Assembly (NCBI GenBank): GCA_034509925.1
Contig: CM067532.1
Span: 4,792,142 to 4,856,141, forward strand
Direction of reading: 5' to 3'
DNA length: 64,000 bases
From: Hirudinaria manillensis
Lineage: Eukaryota; Annelida; Clitellata; Hirudinida; Hirudinidae
The translations under genes and the position numbers were made by a program. Positions 33,683 through 44,924 of the stretch are shown piece after piece. Under the pieces are notes generated by a model, which worked only from the letters and a program-made list of their open reading frames with translations, had not been told where the DNA came from and ran no database searches. How positions within the stretch are numbered: the stretch's first letter is position 1; the number at the start of each line of letters is the position of its first letter.

Positions 33683-34139
33683 TAGATGCAGTGTTATTTT
33701 TTACAACATAATACTAAGAATTTATAGATCTATTAAACGTGATTTTGCGGAAGATGCCTACTGCCCTCCTCGAGAAACGATTTAAAGCGAGATGGTTGGC
33801 GATGATGTTGTAGAAATAAGATATAAGTCCAACCTATAAATTATAGTTTATAGTTAGTAAACTTATCCTTAGATCACAAAAATATCTGATAGATGGCACC
33901 TACCTACAACTGATTTTTTTTTAAACTTGGCCATTGGACACCAATCACAAAAACTTCGGTCCTTCAAAAAATTTAACTTAATATCACTGATTTAGATAAC
34001 AGTCCTAACTAGAGAAATATTCAGTCATCTACATATGATGAATGCAAAATAAATGTAATAGTGCATGCGCGCCTCAAAGACTGCTTAAATTGCATTTAAA
34101 ACACGGACAGACTGCGACCGTGCCGATTATACTTCAAAG

Positions 34140-37100
34140 ATGGCTCTACTGACCAAGAAGCAAAAATTCTCTGTGATGATGTCCGTATTTGTATTGGTCC
34201 ACAACAGCCATGCATTTGTCCGTGAATCGAATTATGTGGAAACAAATGTTTATCGATACGATTTTGCTTATTATCCTCAGCTACCAGTCAAAGTATCCTG
34301 GGACATGGATGACTCCAAACTCCTCATTTATTTTCGAATTCAGGTGGAAATGGAAGACGATGATTTATTCGGCATGGGTTTCTCAAATTATGGCGAAACA
34401 AAAAATGCTGACCTCGTCTTGTTCTGGTTCGATTCTGCCATGGAACCTCACTTGCAGGTGCTTTATGATATATTTATTTTATTTATTTATTTATTTATTT
34501 ATTTATTTCACAAGAAGGAATGCCCTTAGAAAGTCAGATTATAAAGAGGTTAGGTGGCCCCTTGCGCAAAGTAATCTGTGTTATTATTTATATCCAAATT
34601 ATATTTATAATATATCTTTATAATGGTATATGCTATATTTATAATATATCTTTATAACAGTATATTTAGATGAGTACAAAGTATTTCCAGTTTGTATTTT
34701 AAAGCAATTTCGGTCCACGGGACGTGATTTTTTTTCTGACGAATTTGATCGATTAAAGGCTGGCAAACAACTTATCCCAATTACTGAACGAATTTATGTA
34801 CCACCATAAGACCCTTTCTAAGACCCGAATAATGTTTTATGACAGAAAGTCGGGCTGCGAATACGGTTGGACAATTGCTTTTCACCTCCATAAGCAGAAC
34901 GCTGTCCGTTCGTTGAGTTATATTAGAAATATTATTAATCAACAATGATTGTTTGAATTATTAAACAATAATGGTTGTCTGCACAATCCATGTCTAGCTC
35001 CAGGCTAATTCTGGTGACTGTTGTCAAATATATTTCTTTTGAATGTTTTATTGGGCTTCATTTAAGCAATGAATGTCAAGGCAATGTCTGATGGCCAATC
35101 TCAATTCAATAAGGACTCCATGCACTGCAAATATTGGAAGCAATAAAAAATAATCGTTGATAAGTTCATGAAACGCATCTTTAGAAAATCATCATTGGTA
35201 AAAGTCATCAATAAAAACGTCCGCAAAATTTTTATCCCTTACTCCCAAAAGTCCGCTTTTGTCGTTGACAGCTTTTTGTGGTCCTCAAAGCCATTTGGAG
35301 TAAGTAATTGAATAACCCTACAACAACAATACTACAAGGAGCTCAGATGGATTTCTAAAAAGACAGGACTATTGACGGCATATATTGTTTCAGCACTCAT
35401 TATTTATTGGATGTATTGAAGACGTGATGGAGAATATTTTTTTAAATGCAAATCAAGTTAAGAGACAACTAGCACATTACCAATGTCTTAACTACCCCGA
35501 CCAAACTCCAGCCCCAAATCAAAGATGAAATTTAAAAGCATCCAAAATATAGATAAATAAATAATGAATGAAATTTATTTAATAGGACATGCACACAAAT
35601 GATGAAGAAATTATCCTACCCGACGATCAGCAAGATTACAAACTGACTGCTGTCCAAACTAAAGATGGTGGAGCTATCATCGAATTCGAAAGGAAATACG
35701 ACACTGGCGATGATAACGATTACTCTATTGATGTTAGCACGTTTCAAGATCTTTATTAACGATTTAAATAACAAAGCATCTTAAGTTAATACACGTTTAT
35801 AAGCACTTGTTAATATTAAAAAAAAACATCCACAAATTATTTATTTGTCACGAACAAACTGAAGGATCATTCAATAAACACTGATATAAATATACATCTA
35901 AAATCGATCAACACAGGCTGCCTGCATCATCTCGACATACTTTCTCAAAAGTCTCATCCTGACATTCACATAGTTTTCGTTCATCACGGGATTAGAGAAC
36001 CGCTTTTGCTAAATCTAACGTTAAAAGCCACTCTACAATTTGCTTGGGACCAACTGTTTATTCCAGTATTCCAACTTACTGATATCTGATATATATCTGA
36101 TCAACGTAATCTTTGCTCTTTCAAACGTCTGTATAAGCAATTAATTATCAATTCGCCATTACTTTCATAGTTTAATATTCACCTCATCCGTTTTTTCTTC
36201 ACTTATTAAAGTTATCATTCGTGTAGGACGTCAAGCGAGAATCTTCCCTTAGGATGTTTCTTTTTTAATCTTTTGTTTTGGAAAAAAAGTATGGTAATTG
36301 CGAAAGATGCTTTTCATCGGAAATATATAATGCATGCCTGGGGAGTTTGGCCCAGGCGGATTCCTTCAAGAAGTGATCCTTCTAGCAAGAGCTTAGGCCA
36401 TTGAAATCCTCTGACAATCGTGGGATTCATACCCGTCGGTAGGATGGGAGTCGAGTCGGTACAAACTTTTTCTTCGGTGTCTCGGATGCCAACTTTCTAG
36501 CATCAGTCTAAATTCGTTAATTTCGTGGCTCGATAATTCTAGGTGTCTTTCATTGCTTCGCGAATCTATTCACGTAGACCGTGCACCGATTCGGCTCGCA
36601 TCCTTCGCTGATTTTCACGATGATATTATACGTGATGGATACTTAGTTCTAAAATATAATAAAACCTACATGATTTACAGAGAGGAACGACGCACGTCAT
36701 AGTTTTTATAGAGAAAATATCACGAATGGTACACAACGGAATGCAACTGAAGCAAGAAGAAACCAAGTTAAACAGAATTCAACTATTAAAAAGTCAACTT
36801 CCTGAACCGCGACTGTCCGATGACGTACAAATACTCCACGTTCACGTGAATCAAGTGTGGAAACCAAGAATGTTTTCTGTTTAAAAAAATCAATTACTTC
36901 CTAATATAGAAATTACATTTAATTCAATCATTTCCAATTTATGCAACTTTTATAACATTAAATAATTCAAATAAAATTAAATTATTGTAAAAAAAAAAAT
37001 AAAATTAACCTAATGACCAATACCATACATGGTAGGGTTATAAGAGTAAAGGGAATATATTTATTATACATCACCATTTACTTAGAAATTTTATCAATGA

Positions 37101-40100
37101 ATGCGATCAACGCAAATTTTTGATTTCATCGATTCTTGGCATTCAGGTAGAGGTTCCAACTGATGAAACAACCTACTGGTGTTCGCTTCAAGAACTTCCA
37201 CATTTCGACTCAAAACTTCACATCGTCAGGGTTTGCAAAATAATGACAGTTTAAATTTATAATTTCGATCAGAATTGAACAGTAAAGGTTACATTTAGTA
37301 AGTTGATTTTGCGGTAAGTTATTCCGTAGAGTTGTCAAGATCATGTTCGATCACTATCGATTTAAGAAAATATTTTTGGAGGCAAATTTTCTTTTATGTG
37401 GTAGTTGGCACATTTTTCTCTTTTGTTTGTTTGTTTTGCCTCCTCCTCCTCCTTGTTTAACTAATGAATTATTGTAGTTGCACAAATGAAACTTAAGCAA
37501 ACCTCCCAGTTTCAACATGGGAGTTTAAACGGCATTTAGAAAAATGCATAAAAAAATCAAATAATATTCGCTCTGAATTGGATAAATAAGTCATGCACTC
37601 TTATTTAAGTTATCATAATTTGTTCAACTGTTATTATATCTGTAGGTGGATTCAATCCTTAACCGGAATAAAAAGCTATTCAACTAGCAATAAAATATCG
37701 AGCAATCACTATTTTAAAAACAAGTATTATAAATATTATTTTTTAATTATATACTATATGTTATGTGTTGTATATTTTTATATTTTGAAAATATTATTTT
37801 TATCTTTATAATTGTTGTTATTAAATATTACCATTTGTTGTTACAATTCGATCCACATGGAAAAATTACTTTGCTCGTCACTCAATTCACTTCATTTTCC
37901 GTTCAATACGAACTGCCATTATGTTAGGAATGAGAGCAGTAAATTAGTTAAGAAAAATTATTACTAATTATTGCTTTTCAAATTTAATAAATATATAATT
38001 AATTAGTTAAATAATTCAAAGTTTGAAGGTGCCATCAGTAAGGAAACTCAAGGAATTGTGCATCATCTGGAGGTTTTCCACTGTCAGGTTGAAGCTGATG
38101 TTATCCTTCCTTATTATGAGGCTCCGTGTTCATCCAAATCTGAAAGACCCCTCGGACTTGAAAGCTGCACCAAAGTTCTTGGAGCCTGGGCCATGGGAGC
38201 AAAGGTTGTTATTCGTTTATGAATTTTTCGCTATGCCACTCATCAATGTCGTGAGACTGACAAAACTGATTCCGAAGACAATCAAATGAGGTCATTCTCA
38301 CAATGCCCAGAGAGCTGACATGTCCCATTTCAACTAGAAGTTGAAAATTTCGTGATTACTGCAATCACTGTGAACATTTGGAACGAACAAATGTTTAAGG
38401 TTTTGCTTTACTTCAAGGATCTAGATTCTTCAGAATGTTTTTGTGAACCGCAAGGGCATGCGTGCCATTGGTGATGACACATGATAACTTGGTTTCCCCA
38501 AAGAGTCCACATTTGATATTTCAATCTAATTCTGTTCAATGTCCCGGGGGCATTCCCTAAATTATAAAAAGGATCAGATATATAAAGGAGATAGATCCAT
38601 TCTTTCAAACATATGTGTTGTTCTAGGTACGTCACTTTTGAAAGCACATTCTCAGAATCGACTCATATTGTTGAGTTGTAACATCCTTCATGACTTTAAC
38701 GGGTGTCACTTTACGCCTTATCATCGCTCTTGAGACCATTTGTGAAAGTGGTTCCACCTAGCAGTGTCACGGATCGTCTGGATAACCCCCCTTCGAACAT
38801 CAACATGCTTATTGACTCGTTATTCTCCATCTAAAATAACAACCTTTTAAATCTGAGAAGTGGCTTGACCTTGCAGTTCCGATGCGAGAACTTCTAGAGC
38901 CTCTATTTTAGAGAGTTTGAACTATTTCGCGATTGATCTCAGTGGCTGTCTGATATTTGCGCTTCTGCTATCGGAAGCAATCTAAGGAGCTTGTGGTAAA
39001 TTAATCAGGTTCTGATGTGAGAGGATGGTATTCCCTTTGACAGACCAATTTCATAAATAGTCAACAGTTAGAACTTCTAAAGTTCCCAATCGATTCAATC
39101 GTTTGCACATCTCCTGGCGGTTTCTTGGAATGCGGAATCCTTCATACTCAAAGTTGGTCAAAGATTGTAAACTCAAATATGAAAGCTGGATCTAAGACCC
39201 TTGTCCTCTTCCTCGCAGCCTGTGGTGATTGACCTTGAGCAGAACGAGACCTTAAGAATCATTCTTCATGACAAAGGCTAGAATTCTCCCCAGAAGCAAA
39301 ATTTGAAAATCATTCGTCAACTCCCTAGTATGATGTCTAATTTCTCCAAGATTTGTTACCTGACTTCTCTTTACGGCCGAGATTATATCATTTATGAATG
39401 TCTTTATCGGAACCGTGTGATTTCCCATTTCTGTAGGGAAAGTTGGAAAAGCTTTTCCAAATTTTAATGTCAAAATTAACCAAAAAAGCTTCATCTCGCC
39501 AGCGAAAGATAAGAAAGTGTTTTTTATGTGGATGTTATCAACCAATTTCATGGAATCTATTATATTTAATAGGGTATTTCATATCCAGAAGAAGCCGGTG
39601 CCCCCATTGGAGGAAAAGGTTTTTCTCGTTACATCATGCTAGAAATCCATTACAACAATCCACAGCACCTACCAGGTTAAGAAATACTGAGTTTATATTT
39701 CTATAAAGAATTGTTAAATTGATTAAAGTAAACAATTCAGGATTTATAGACAATTCCGGGATTAAATTTTTTATCACCGATAAACTCCGAAAGTACGACG
39801 CCGGAGTGATGGAAATTGGACTGGAATATACTGATAAAATGGCTATACCTCCGGGGTTAAAAGAATGGAAGCTTAAAGGATACTGTGTATCGAAATGCAC
39901 GGAAATAGTGAGATAAGAACCTTTATCTTGTTGAAGCTCAAATTAATTAATTATATATTAATGTACATGAACGGTATATTTCAGGCTTTGCCAAAGGAAG
40001 GCATCTATATCTTCGCATCACAGCTTCATGCTCATCTGACAGGCAGGAAAATTTACACCAAGCATTTTAGAAATGGTGTAGAGCTTCCTGAAGTAAATCG

Positions 40101-41046
40101 AGATAACCATTACAGTCCTCATTTTCAAGAAATAAGAAAATTGCACGAAGTCGTTCGAATAATGCCGGTTAAAAAGGAAATATTATTTTGATTTAAGCGT
40201 TTTTATAACTTTAATCAAATCTTTTCGCAGGGTGACGAAATTGTCAATACCTGCGTTGACCAGACTTTAGAGAGATACAATGTGACGTTGGTGTGTATTC
40301 TGCTCTTTTCACATGGTTCACAACCCTAAGTTGTTGGGAATACCGGAAATATTATTTCTTGTCCAATTTATTTTCATTATGGTGTTGAATTTTATCATTT
40401 CTTCACAATTAAATTTTTATTTTATCATTTATCACAAAGTTTCTCTCTGCACTGTAGCCGATAAGCGTGATCCTGATAAGTCACATATGTTCTTCAGAGT
40501 ATGATTATTATATATTTTAAATTCTAAAATCGTGAATGCTAGCTCAAATGGTTTCGTTCCCATATGCAGCAATAAATTTCGATTTCATATTTTTTTTCAA
40601 AACAGGGTGGATTTTCAATTTACGACGAAATGTGTGTCAACTACGTCCATTATTATCCTATGACAGACTTAGAAGTATGTAAAAGCTCCCTTGCAACAAG
40701 GTCCTTGTATGAAATCTTTACATTCTACAAACGGTGAAGTTTTTTAAGAAATTTATTCACATGGCTAATAATAAAGAAATACATTTGTCAACTAGGATTT
40801 ACAACGAACCGATTGACTTTGGCAAAGGAATTTCTTATAATTACAAAATTATTTCATGGAATGATGAAAAAATAGACGATCTGAAAACATTTTATGATTC
40901 ATCGCCATTATCCGTGCAATGTAATAAATCTGATGGAGAGAGATTTAAGGTTAGTTTTATACAATTATTAATTGAATCTCGTATCACTTAATTTGCTATC
41001 AATTTATTAGGGCAAGTGGGAACCATACCCCATTCCGTTGAAATGA
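34140..41046 (+). CDS. MOXD1/dopamine beta-hydroxylase-like copper monooxygenase (12 exons)
   Basis: Exons 34140-34457, 35586-35732, 36681-36854, 37147-37230, 38022-38204, 39573-39675, 39741-39907, 39985-40167, 40231-40290, 40606-40674, 40749-40949 and 41011-41046 join to about 574 residues (human MOXD1 is 613). There is an N-terminal signal peptide (SVMMSVFVLVHNSHA), a DOMON domain (exons 1-3), then the two copper type II monooxygenase domains. Expected copper ligands are present: HH in GIVHHLEVFHC, H in LEIHYNN, HAH in SQLHAHLTGR and M in DEMC; TTYWC and RKYDAGVMEIGL are family landmarks. The C-terminus has no membrane anchor, so the enzyme should be lumenal or secreted and catalytically competent. 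Family members hydroxylate small amines or aromatic substrates using ascorbate; its substrate cannot be read from sequence. The fourth intron boundary and the last two exons are the least certain. Confidence 0.9.
34466..34508. repeat. (TTTA)n tract in monooxygenase intron 1
   Basis: About 40 bases of TTTA units just after the exon 1 donor. Confidence 0.9.
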
Positions 41047-41165
41047 ATACAATGAAACAAAGATACGATCATTAAACTAGCTTTTATTTTGAAGATGGCA
41101 ACTAAATAAAAAAAGTAATAAAAAAATAAAATGCGTCTTTTCAAACGTGACCGTTTCGAGTGGTA

Positions 41166-42464
41166 ATGGCTGTGCCTTTTTCAAATACGAAGTTGCGCGT
41201 GCCTTTGGGCTTCCGAAATATGTTGGAAGGGTTTACAAGGGAACTTCTGCGCAGTCAGCCCGACGACATTTATACTTTCGGAGCCAGATATTTCGAATTT
41301 CTTTTGTCTTCCCGGAAAGGTTAGGCTTTCGACTTAAGGTGGTTATTCCAGTAAAACATCTTGGCATCTCACAATCACAGCAAACAACGATGACCCATGC
41401 AAAGTTGGGGGAGATCACGAGGATAGGTTTTACAACGCAAAAATGTGGAAAGTTTGTATACTTACCTGTCGTATCTTGAATAACAATCTGATAGCCCGGA
41501 GAAAAGCATCCACCTTTCTACTTTTATGCTGGTTCTGAATGTGATCGCTCTCAAATGCTTATAAACTTAATACTTTACAGACGGATGATATGGCGACTAT
41601 GTGCTCAAAAGAAATGAATGATGCAGCTCAATTGATCCAAAGAGAATACAAGGCCATGACTTCCGCCAGACTAGCAACTCTGCTGAGTCAAAGTGCAGCA
41701 GCCGTTGACATACAGCGTGTTTTCAGAGGTCATAAAGAAAGAGACAGCCACAAATTATCTGTGTAAATTTGTTAATTTTTAAACAATCTCCCTGCTCCTG
41801 TGATTTGGGTAATCACGAAGTTAAGTAAAATTTCCACATAATGAGCCTAGTCTTAAACATTCTACAACCAATTTGTGAAATAGTAAAGGACTGGATAATG
41901 AGATGAATTTGTTGTTTCATCATGAGTTCTGGCATGCCAAATAAGTTTGGCATTGCACCAAGCTTCTGTTTCAAGTCACAATTAGGTCTCATGGTCCTGT
42001 AAGGCTATGTAAGAACCAGTCTCAACATTTTTATTCCGATTTTTATTAACTGATAACAAAGAGAGGAAGAAGCTGAAGAAGAGCCACTTGATGAGTTTGT
42101 AGCAGTTATGGAGGAGGAAGAGAAAGGTGAGAACACATCGACTTTTTTACTGTTTTACGCTCAATTCATTTCTTCCAACTTTCAGAAATGTCCGACGCTG
42201 CCGAGAGCCTGACTGCCGCATTCCAAGGAATGATCGAAAGAAGCTCCAGTCCCGAGATTCAATCAACTGGTTAGAATTTGAAATTTATCCCCAGTAAGCC
42301 AATCACTAATCAACAAAAATTATCCAGAGGAACTTGAGGAGGAGGAGGGAGACATGATCAGTCAAGAAGAGGAAGGAACTGTTGAAGAACAGGAAGTCGC
42401 TCCAGATCAAGCTTCTGTTACTCAAGAACAACCAAACAAAAACAGCTCGACCGGTTCAGATTGA
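41166..42464 (+). CDS. SPA17: SPA17-like sperm/cilium protein with RIIa docking domain and IQ motif (6 exons)
   Basis: Exons 41166-41319, 41381-41451, 41581-41760, 42066-42126, 42186-42269 and 42328-42464 join in frame to 228 residues. The start MAVPFSNTKLRVPLGF, then LEGFTRELLRSQPDDIYTF and ARYFEFLL, is the RIIa dimerisation/docking fold of sperm protein Sp17, followed by the Sp17-type DRFYN segment. An IQ calmodulin-binding motif (VDIQRVFRGHKERD) lies near residue 125. The last 90 residues are very acidic (EEEPLDEF, ELEEEEGD). RIIa proteins bind the amphipathic helices of A-kinase anchors in the flagellar fibrous sheath and radial spokes. If the exon 3 donor at 41761 is ignored, the frame stops at 41766, giving a shorter Sp17-like form. 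It lies 120 bases downstream of the monooxygenase on the same strand. Confidence 0.88.
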
Positions 42465-43037
42465 TAAAAGAGCATTCATTGCTCATGCAATTGCCAAGGA
42501 AATCATTTAAATCCAAAAACCAATTCAATTCTTCTGGCCAATTTCTGATTGCATAAATTAAAATTGTTATTAATGACAATGACTTCCTGACACTTCCACA
42601 ACAACTTGTGAGTAGAAAGTTTAGCTTGCGCCCTGCGAGATGCGCACGTGGAATTAGATCATCTCGCATGTATTTTAAGTGGCTTTGTAATTGGAAGCAG
42701 AACTCACCCAATTTTCTGTGGTGCTCAAATTATTTCTATAGTATCATTTGTTGAAGATCAACATAAAGTGTTAGCCAGACTGACCCAACACTTAAAAGCA
42801 TTCAAATACTAAGAATAAATTCAATCCCCAACAAGAATGTAATGCACACTTCAAACATTGTATTTACATTATTAAAAAAACAATTCCTAGTTCTTAGTGT
42901 CATTGGTAACATCGATGATCTAAAATCTAATTAAATTAAGAATTCATTAGTCCATTCAGAGTTATCTACATCAAATTAGAAATCCCTTACAAACAACATT
43001 GGGACAAAATGTCGTTGTCATCATTACCAAATCATTG
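42465..43037. other. 3' space between convergent SPA17-like and RBM15 genes
   Basis: Holds the 3' UTRs of two convergent genes. No further gene is seen. Confidence 0.6.
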
Positions 43038-44924
43038 TCAGTTGACCTTTACCAATATGGCCACAATATAGTCATTTTCGTCGAATGAGGCAGTCAGTTT
43101 AGGAGCGCATTTTTGCAGATAACTGTATGCAAATTCACAGGGTGGAAAGGTGTGAAGTAGACCTGTTTCGTGGCTCTGTTTTGTTTTTGCAGATAGTGAC
43201 AACACTCCTGCAGCATTTTTCTGTTTCAGATAAGAGACAAGATTTGTCAGGGGTCTGTGTTTTTTGGCATCTTTACTAGTTTCTGAAACAGCTAGCAAAA
43301 CACAATGACCATCACTTCCACTGAGAGTAATCCTTTTTTCAACTTCCTTCAATCTTGACTTGTCCAGTCTGAGCCTCTGGTTGATTTTAAGAGCAGATTG
43401 GCTAGGCGACATGAGACCGACAATCAGAGAATCCACCAAGCTACCGTTGCCACTGACGAGATGCATGTGAGTGTAGAAAGTACTGTTTTTTAGCTCTATG
43501 AGCCCACTCCACAGAACAGGCAGGCATCTGGCAAGATCAACAATGGTCTCTGCAGCTTCAATGTTGCCTATTTGAAAAGCCGTTTTCCTTTTCTCCAAAG
43601 AACTTTCTCCAGATGAATTGCTGGCATTCGAATCACTTTTAGATGATGATGAATCCCGTCTCTTCTTGTGAAATCCCTTCTCCTCATCAGAGCTTGAACT
43701 GTAGATGCTTTCACCACCTCTTGAAACTTTATGCTTTCTCTTGGTAGTGTTCCGCTTCCCTCCAGAACTGCTCAGACTCAAGCTCCTCGATGCTTTTCTC
43801 TTGTGTCGCTTCTTCCCATCTTTGTCATGTGACTGAGTGACTTCAAGCTGCTTCAGTTCCACAAAATCAGTTCGGAGACCTCTGACTGTTCCTGGCAGAG
43901 GAAATCCTCTCATTTCTATTATGGCCAACTGGGCAGCATCAACACTATCGTAAGCAATAAATGCATACTTTTGTCCTCTTGGCCATTTGAAAGCAACAAT
44001 TTTGCCAAACTTCTCAAAATGGTTCAAAATGTCATGCTTGTGAACAACATCTGTAAGTCCACCTATCCACACGCATGTCGTCGGCACAGGCCTTGCATAA
44101 CCGATCTTGCACTGATATCTTCCGAGCATTTGACCCGACAATTCCACTTTGGCTGCGTAAGCCATGTCCAAATTAAGATATCTCACAAAGGCATAAGGAT
44201 TGCCATTTCCTTTTGTAGGGCACTTTATGTCAATGTCTTCAATGATGCCATAGGGGTCAAAATACTTCCTGAGTACCTCTGGATCCATTTTATCATCAAC
44301 ATTTGCAACAAAAAGTGTTCGAGTGGCTCTTCTATCCTCTTCTGGAGGAATGTGTTTCATATCGACCATGTGCCTTGGGTCTTCTCCAGAAATTCGAGGT
44401 TGGTAATAGTAATCAGGCAACCGAACATCCCTTCTTTGATATTCCCAAGAATCATTCGGCACTCTATGACCAGGAGAATTAGGACGATAATGAACATATT
44501 CACTTCTGTAGGGGGCAGGCTTAGACCACTGTCTATTATGGTTAACTGTTTCTATGCATATCAACCTATCAAAAAGTTCAAGTCGATTTGTTAAGGCATT
44601 TCTAGCCACAATGGCATCTTCATTAAATGCAAAATTGACATAAACCAGTCGACGATCAACAGTGTGTGCAAACTTTATGTTGAATTCTCCAAATTTTTTG
44701 AAACTTTGATAAACAGCTTCTCTGACATCTTCATCTGAAACTCTTGGATTGATATTGCTTAATCTGAGGCTCGTGAAAGTTTCACATGGATATTCTAGAG
44801 CATCAGCATTATATTTTGATGATGCAAAATTTGGGTTGTACTGATAATGCTTAGCTCTTTCACTTTCGTGACGGACATCATGTTCATCTTTTTCAGGATC
44901 GCTATATTTAGTACTTCTTTTCAT
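43038..44924 (-). CDS. RBM15: RBM15/Spenito family RNA-binding protein (3 RRM plus SPOC)
   Basis: One coding exon of 628 residues. RRM1 spans about 48-127, RRM2 about 202-278 (TLFVANVD as RNP2, YAFVRYL as RNP1) and RRM3 about 283-355 (CVWIGGL, KYAFIAYD). A Ser/Lys/Arg-rich linker (365-445) follows, then a SPOC domain from about 465 to the end (VLWSGLIELKNS... YIVAILVKVN). This is the order of the small Spen proteins RBM15, RBM15B and fly Spenito, which recruit the m6A methyltransferase complex to RNA in the nucleus. It is shorter than human RBM15 (about 970 residues), mainly in the linkers. A non-coding first exon likely ends near 45240 (donor CAG|GTATTT), with the acceptor just before the ATG. 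RBM15 and RBM15B cannot be told apart. Confidence 0.93.
   Translation of the reverse strand: MKRSTKYSDPEKDEHDVRHESERAKHYQYNPNFASSKYNADALEYPCETFTSLRLSNINPRVSDEDVREAVYQSFKKFGEFNIKFAHTVDRRLVYVNFAFNEDAIVARNALTNRLELFDRLICIETVNHNRQWSKPAPYRSEYVHYRPNSPGHRVPNDSWEYQRRDVRLPDYYYQPRISGEDPRHMVDMKHIPPEEDRRATRTLFVANVDDKMDPEVLRKYFDPYGIIEDIDIKCPTKGNGNPYAFVRYLNLDMAYAAKVELSGQMLGRYQCKIGYARPVPTTCVWIGGLTDVVHKHDILNHFEKFGKIVAFKWPRGQKYAFIAYDSVDAAQLAIIEMRGFPLPGTVRGLRTDFVELKQLEVTQSHDKDGKKRHKRKASRSLSLSSSGGKRNTTKRKHKVSRGGESIYSSSSDEEKGFHKKRRDSSSSKSDSNASNSSGESSLEKRKTAFQIGNIEAAETIVDLARCLPVLWSGLIELKNSTFYTHMHLVSGNGSLVDSLIVGLMSPSQSALKINQRLRLDKSRLKEVEKRITLSGSDGHCVLLAVSETSKDAKKHRPLTNLVSYLKQKNAAGVLSLSAKTKQSHETGLLHTFPPCEFAYSYLQKCAPKLTASFDENDYIVAILVKVN

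Noticed and set aside
36330..36660. GC-richer segment in a monooxygenase intron with a B-box-like GGTATGAATCC on the minus strand
   Set aside because: No A box, tRNA fold or repeated copy could be shown, so a SINE call is not supported.
40458..40498. Candidate extra exon in the monooxygenase (DKRDPDKSHMFFR)
   Set aside because: Its phase does not fit the flanking exons, whereas direct joining of 40290 to 40606 gives the expected family sequence NVTLGGFSIYDEMC.
41233..41418. Minus-strand frame with several cysteine pairs, first considered as a ribosomal zinc-ribbon protein
   Set aside because: No ribosomal protein aligns, and the plus strand of the same DNA encodes exons 1-2 of the SPA17-like gene in frame with good splice sites.
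43971..44594. 207-codon plus-strand frame
   Set aside because: It lies antisense within the RBM15 coding exon, whose RRM motifs are unmistakable.
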